Below are positions 57,934 through 64,000 of a stretch of 64,000 nucleotides of DNA, piece after piece (the first letter of the stretch is position 1; each line of letters starts with the position of its first letter). This DNA comes from Mytilus galloprovincialis (lineage: Eukaryota; Mollusca; Bivalvia; Mytilida; Mytilidae). Location of the stretch: contig NC_134839.1 in NCBI RefSeq assembly GCF_965363235.1, positions 94,569,743 to 94,633,742 of the forward strand, read 5' to 3'. A program made the position numbers and the translations under genes. Below the pieces are notes generated by a model that saw nothing but the letters and a program-made list of their open reading frames with translations, was not told the origin of the DNA and did no database searches.

Positions 57934-60900
57934 CTACAATCAAATACGTCAAATTTCAGAAAAGATATATATAATTTCAGTGAATATGTGTGTCTATATA
58001 AACAAAAGGCTCAGATGCTGATTAGCATAAAACAACATGTTGTGTATAAACGTAGATAAATTCTACCACTGCATCGGATGTTTAACAATATTTATCTACT
58101 CAAAGCGGTTAAATTTTTCAAATTTAAAACGTCAAGATTGGTAGAATATCGTATCACTCAAGTTTCGATTTTTGAACCAGTTTATCTGATGCCTAAAAAC
58201 GAAATGTAAATAAAGTCTCTTATTATTTTCAAATGATCTGCAAAAAGACGTGATCTTTCTATGTGTCGTCGTCAAAGATGGTTATCTTTTTTCATGTCGC
58301 CACAAACATAAAACCCGTAGAAAGCAAGAAAATATTAAAATCTTAACCTATTAACGATTGATATCAAACAAACACTCGTTGATAATGAAGAAAAAAGTCA
58401 TTTTGTCAGAAAAATTATAAATCTACTGAGAATTAGGGAACAGTTATATGGTACAGTTTATTCACGAAACAATCACTTAAGTTCATTGTAACATTATGGA
58501 TGAGAAGATAGTTTAGAAAAACAATTAAAATTTTATCAAAGAAAGGTCGTGCATTAGAAGTTTTTCGTCATATATTTTCCATCATTTGTTTTTAACATAC
58601 AGTCACTTTTTTTAATAATGAACAGATACATGACAGTGGGTATCCATTTTCGTTTTGAAATTTTTCACTATAAATTATGTCTCATATTTGACAACTTAAC
58701 AAATTTCTAACTTGTAAATAATGAACATTACCATTTAAACTTTCTAGTTTCTGTAGAGTCATGAGCTATCGTCAGTTTGCAAGATTTATTTTATTTTGAA
58801 TAATGTTATAGAACTTGTACTTTGGAAACCAAACTGTATTACCCATATTCATAAATGTTGTAAGCGTTTTTATAAAAATCATCATTTAACTTTTTTCACA
58901 TTTTTATTGTCTAGTAAGAAATTCAAATTTTAAAGTATTAGGTGGGTGATGAGGAGTTACTACCCATAGTTGAAAATAATAATGACAATTAACCTGTCTT
59001 CATATGATTATTTTATGAAGAAAAAAACAAGAGAGCTATATATATTGCTACTTACAGTCATTATCGGTCAAAGGCTGAACTACCTTAACTTCAATGTCTG
59101 CAACTGTAAAGACAAAAAAAAATTAAAACCGGATATTAATTTATTAGAAATATATATGTTGAAATGATGTTATTCGGTTTTTTTCTTTGTTGATTTTTCT
59201 TCTTCATTTTTCTTTACTTACAATGTATATGCTGTTGTTATCTAATATAAATTATAACTAGAACTGAATAAAGTTTTGAAATAAAGTAACCTGTACATTT
59301 CTCATCCTTCAATAAAACCGATGCTCAATGAAGATGTCATCAGTTAAGCTATTCGGGATGTATAAATAATCCGCATCGGAATGAGGACGCTTCATACTAA
59401 GTCACATATTTAAAGATTGTGTTCAGCTACATTTCTGTTGCAACAGCTTCATATATGTAGATTTATAGTTGTAACCAGAGGGAATTGATGTTTATTATCA
59501 GACTTTTCCAAAACTGAAAGAATGACTATTAAACGCGCAGTAGTCTTCACATGATTTGGCACCATATGATATTATACAAAATCTAAATATAGAAACATAG
59601 TACATACTTTTACCCTCACCGGGAGCTACCTTCTCTGGAAGAAGGTGCATGGGTAAGGATGTTAGATTCGTGTAAGTCGTGATTGGATCTCTTGTTATTA
59701 CTGTTTCTTTACTTTTGAAACAATTTTCACTTTCTGAAACTATGATTGGTTCCTGTTCTGTCTCTACTATTAGTTCAATTTCGATTCGACCAGTCGGAGG
59801 ATTACGTTTGTCTAATAACTCAGTGCTGAAAATATGAAAGTTATCTCTGTTCGGATGAAACATAAGCCTTTGTGTATCAGATTGCTCTGTTCCTGTTATT
59901 TTTATATTCCCGCCGAACTTTACCTGTAAAAGTATAAGAAAGTTATATTAAGCAAATGGTCTCCAAATTTTTCTTTATAATGAAAATCAATATTAAACAG
60001 GTAAATTACTTACTCGAAACCACTGATTGATCTGTACTGTATGACACACCCCCTCAACTTTTTGAATGCTAAATTGCTGTTTCTCCCAGTCCTTCTTTCT
60101 CTTTGCTGCCTTTCTCTGTAAGGCACATTCTATAACTATTGCGTATTCATCACTAGAAAGCGTTTTTGCCAATGCAAAGAACTCCACTTGTCGTTCGTTG
60201 TTCAAAGCTTTTTGTACACTCTTACATACACCGGCCATATCTGTCTCAACTTTTTTCTTTGAAACACCTGTAAATCTGCAAACAAAGAATAGAACTAATT
60301 CAAACCATAGAATTTGATCTTTATAAACAAAGTCAGAAAATCATTAATTTCCTCGTCTAGGTTGCACTTTGTACATACAGTGCTATAAATCAAGCTAATA
60401 CCGAACAATTGACCAAAAAGCTTATAATAGCATCGTGGACTAATATATCGCCATCAGTGGTATCGACCTTGTGCTATACAAAAAGAAAATAACACTTTAT
60501 AAATGTTATGAGTTTGAAGCGATTTCTGTATCCCCTATCACAAGGAACTTTCAAAACTATATATTCAAAGGTTGTGTAATTAAAAAACCCCAAAAAGGAG
60601 CTAAAATTTGAGGAGAAAAAACGAACTACAAAAAACAGTCAAACTTATATATGGTCATTTGCTTGGAGTAGTTGGACAATTTAGTTTCTAAATAATTTCC
60701 TTGTTTTAAACGGACAAATCAAAGGAGGTATGGAAATTAAGAAACAATATGGTTAACATATAAACATACATGGAGAAATGCGAGATTCTGAAGGAAGCGC
60801 GATTTTTCTCTTTTTTGGCTTCAATGATTTCCCAATCTTTTATTTTCTCGGGATATTCTTTAGACGACGTTAAAATAACAATGTCATTATCTTCATTTGC

Positions 60901-62647
60901 GGTCGAATGCATTGGTAACTTTACGTCAATTGGTTGCTTAGGTTGTTGGTGGTTACTCATGGAAAGATCAATTACATTTGTAACTATAAATGATTCCCTG
61001 TTCGATACTCCATCGTCAATGCCGACATCTTTAGTCTCTACAACCTGTAAAACGTACTATACTTAAATGTTAACAATATATCTTAGATAAATTGCAAATG
61101 TCACTCATATAGCGCGCCTAAAGACAATACTATATATATATTTCAAATTGTAAGATACATGTTTTAATCTAAAAATCAATCATTTGCCGAAAAAATGCAC
61201 ATACCAAAAACACCCATACATTATTGAATCAATATCGAACATAATATCTTAAAATACACTTTATTTTGAAAGACATTGAGTGCTAGTGAGCTGATATAAT
61301 AAAGCCTTGAACCTGTTATAGCTGACAAGGCTTTGCTCATTGTTAAAGACCGTTCGGTGGCCTATAGATGTTAATCATTGTGACATTTAGTATCTTGTGA
61401 AGAGTTGATATGAAATAATTCGTTAAACCAATTCATAATAATGACCATTAAACAGATTTAAGTTTTGTTATGTGTGCTATTGTTCGTCTTCTGACCGTTT
61501 TTGCCATTGCATCGTCAGTTTGTTTCCGACTTGCAAGATGAGTATGCCTTTCGTTATATTTTGCCTTTCATTAATTAATGTTGATTTCAGTCGTTCTTCC
61601 TCATAACTCCTTTTGATGCAGTTATGGTAAAGAAATTATCCGTTATATTGATTGGTGTTTAACGCCACTTTCAACATTAATTGTGTCATGTCGTGGTGGT
61701 TAGTTTTAATTTGTGGCGGAAGCTGGAGAGAACCAACGACTTTCGGTAGGATAACTTATCCCTTACAAATGAAATTCACGTGAACATTCACGAGCGTAAA
61801 GTGTACTTTTTTCTATATTCGATATTCTGGATGGATTTTGATTCAAGTCAACAAGTCTATCAGTAGTGCAAAATTAATATGGATGGAAAAATTGAATGTC
61901 TGTTGAATTAACAATCCAAAAATATAAAAATATGTTGTCGATCATAAAATCACATTTCAATCATCATCTTAATGTCCTCATTGTTGGCATTTTTGTGGTT
62001 CTTTTCAACTTGGATTTGTCATGACCCAAAACAAGGAGTTTGATTATATGACATTTAATAGAGCACCTGGAATAGAGGTCTTTAAATCACACACTGATTA
62101 TTCCTGTTTATCAAATCCATATATAATCGCCAAAGTCAAATCTTATGGAATCATATTCAGAAAAATTCTCATTAACGGGTTACTAAACTATGATGAAGGC
62201 AATTCTAGATTAAAGATTGATACATACTTTTTAGCCTGATTTTGCATCTTAAATTTCAAACATTCAAACGGTAACGCTTATGGGTTTTATTTATTTGTTT
62301 ATACCAACAATACCAGAAAACATATAAGTGTACATGTTAGACATAAAATATAGCTGATGGCCGTCTATGCATAATTTGGAGTGCATGTGTTTCTATAACA
62401 AGTTGATAAAGTAATTCAACTACTGAACTATGATAACAATTAAAAAATATCATACATTAAACAGAAGATCTCCGGGAGAATCAAACGTGTCCTTAGGTAT
62501 ATCTATTACAGCATCCGGCTCCAATTGTGGTTGAATGGTCACTGCCCGCTTAGTAATGCCGAATACCTCTGGTTTTTTAACAGTAACAAACATGAATGTA
62601 ACAACTGCACCATGTTTGATGTTGATAGTTACAATCACATATGTGTG
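57632..62647 (-). CDS. ZU5/UPA–Death domain protein, gene 2 (3' half, six exons)
   Basis: Exons (minus order): 62647-62456, 61044-60770, 60275-60014, 59923-59620, 59103-59056, 57933-57632. They total 1383 nt (460 aa plus stop). Each matches one of the last six exons of gene 1 in sequence, phase and nearly in length (192/192, 275/281, 262/259, 304/301, 48/48, 302/305). The protein segment holds the I-P-K-D-T-F-D-S-P-G motif, the split HFS-IFTG junction, the M-F-H-P-N-R-D-N block and a complete Death domain. The 59923 exon has two possible phase-1 donors (after 59620 or after 59614). Upstream exons, including any ankyrin repeats, should lie past 64000; the equivalent of gene 1 exon 15916-15577 is not seen in 62648-64000. 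The gene is partial only because the window ends. Confidence 0.8.
61045..62455. other. Intron of gene 2, nothing identified
   Basis: AT-rich; equivalent in position to the short intron 14190-13612 of gene 1 but longer. No repeat family recognised. Confidence 0.5.
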
Positions 62648-63144
62648 CTGCAAAAAAAAAATCATCAAGCGTCATTGAAAATTGTAATTTACATTAAATA
62701 GCAAACCTTCTTCATTCAGAACTAGCATGAACTATTTATAGATTATCAATGGATTTTTTTTTAAACGAGTGGATGATTCTTAGCTATAATCTCCTCGAAG
62801 GGGGACTGAATAGCAAGGGAAAAGCCTTATGTTTGAATAGCTATTGATGATATGTTTATTGCAGTATTCCTGTGCAACGTCAATGACGTAGAACATTGAG
62901 CTATACATTATCGTTCTCTTTTCTATGTAAAACGCATATCACTCGAGGAGCGTGATATAAAAGTATATTACAAAACAAGAAATATTTCACAAAGTAGCCT
63001 TAATATAATAGCTTAGTGCTTGATAGTAGCTTTAGGATCTATAGTCGATAAATACCTACAAATATTTGTAAGACAAAAGGAAATTGTTTAGAGATACTGT
63101 GATGTCGCATTAGAATGACGTACATTATAATCCTGAATTTATAA
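62648..63144. other. Intron of gene 2 up to the retroelement
   Basis: No exon matching gene 1 exon 15916-15577 is visible. The Penelope-like element that follows at 63145 is therefore probably inserted within a gene 2 intron. Confidence 0.5.
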
Positions 63145-64000
63145 TTGTATAAAAGACGGACGAAAGCTACCAGAGGGCCTGTCAAACTCATAAATCTAAA
63201 ATAAACTGACAACGCCATGGCTAAAAATAAGAAAGTTAAAATAACAACCAATAGTACACATTACACAACATAGAAAACTAAAGAATAAGCAATACGAACC
63301 CCACCAAAAACTAGGGGTGATCTCAGGTGCTCCGGAAGGGTAAGCAGATCCTGCTCAACATGTGGCACCCGTTGCTTATGTGATGACAAATCTGGTAAAT
63401 TGTTTAATTCGATAGGTCACATTCATGAAAGGGAAGGGTGTGTAGTTACGACGCTAGGAACATATCCGATATCATTTGTGAAACGGTTATTCCATAACGG
63501 TCAAACAACTCGTGATGGCGTCCGTAAAATTTACGAAGGGATGATTTCAACTTCACCATTTAGAACTCTTGTTTTAATATTTTCCTTGTGAGCAGCAACC
63601 TTCTATCAAGAAAATCATGATAGGAAATGCAAGCACGGGAATATCGTATCAATTGGGAGATATATACCATGTATACAGGTGCTGCTGGAATGTTGCCACT
63701 TAGAAATGGAAAGTTCACAATTGGAAAGCTGAAATCATCCATTTTGTCGTAAAGTTTTGTTTTCAACCGACTCTCATTGTCAATTTTTAGATGTAAGTCA
63801 AAATATGAGGCCGATTTAACTGTATATGTTGTATCCTTTATCTCTAGTTAGATGGGATAGATGCGTTCAACATAGTCACCAAATTTCGAATTAATTAGTG
63901 AAAGAACATCATCTATATAGCGGGAAGCAGAGTTAAAGGATATTGCTTACTTCTTATCTTTCTTCCTAAGAAGTTCCTGTATGAAATTAGCCTCATAATA
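63145..64000 (-). pseudogene. Penelope-like reverse transcriptase element, decayed 3' part
   Basis: On the minus strand from 64000 the reading shows the RT motif R-Y-I-D-D-V-L-S-L (about 63923-63897), then S-A-S-Y, K-T-K-L-Y-D-K, F-P-I-V-N-F-P-F, S-Q-L-I-R-Y-S-R-A-C and F-L-D-R. I know this as a very common mollusc and lancelet RT family with a G-I-P-M-G-T motif further upstream (off the window). The frame is interrupted by at least three in-frame TAA codons (near 63948, 63852 and 63560), so the copy is dead. 63145-63400 is its 3' UTR, ending in the widespread GACAACGCCATGG segment. Assignment to Penelope-like elements is by resemblance only. Confidence 0.7.

Noticed and set aside
60770..61066. 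98-codon plus-strand ORF
   Set aside because: Antisense shadow of gene 2 exon 61044-60770.

Overview
The window is AT-rich animal nuclear DNA, almost certainly from a marine mussel (Mytilus or a close relative). The evidence is the intron-rich genes, the L1/Tx1-type LINE, a tRNA-derived SINE, and many copies of short interspersed repeats that I recognise from Mytilus sequence (the 'GACGAAACGCGCGTCTGG' unit, the 'GACAACGCCATGG' tail, the 'AGCTCACCTGGCCC' element). Species is inferred from memory of these repeats, not from a search.

Genes. (1) A complete 13-exon minus-strand gene (exons between 22070 and 5160, 833 codons plus stop as modelled) encodes four ankyrin repeats, a ZU5/UPA-like region and a C-terminal Death domain. 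(2) A head-to-tail paralogue on the same strand is represented by its last six exons (62647 to 57632); its N-terminus lies beyond the right edge. All five internal splice phases match gene 1. (3) A plus-strand gene at 36084-39148 encodes a secreted, tyrosine-rich protein built of 14-residue tandem repeats. Its two exons share a splice phase, but an in-frame stop next to an A6 run closes the first exon two bases before the donor. (4) An intronless seven-transmembrane receptor with a ~215-residue ectodomain lies at 44595-46157.

Mobile DNA makes up much of the rest. A full-length L1/Tx1-like LINE (47227-53090) has a 15-bp target-site duplication and only two visible lesions. A decayed minus-strand gene of an unnamed multicopy family ending in a cysteine-rich CXC-like motif (40052-42560) sits between two inverted arms made of ~160-175 bp repeats; this may be an undescribed large DNA transposon. 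Several non-autonomous elements can be delimited by terminal inverted repeats plus duplications: one 9-bp-TSD element (Mutator-like), two TTA-TSD elements with poly-G termini (PIF/Harbinger-like), two TA elements (mariner-like), and three 'CAG...' elements with 5-bp TSDs. A dead Penelope-like reverse transcriptase runs off the right edge.

Layout: 1-5.1 kb repeats and MITEs; 5.2-22.1 kb gene 1, with MITEs in its introns; 22-36 kb repeats; 36-39 kb secreted repeat gene; 39.2-44.0 kb composite CXC element; 44.6-46.2 kb GPCR; 47.2-53.1 kb LINE; 53.9-54.8 kb interspersed element; 57.6-62.6 kb gene 2 (3' half); 63.1-64 kb retroelement. The cellular genes show no operon-like relation. The two Death-domain genes are a local duplication, probably in innate immune or apoptotic signalling.
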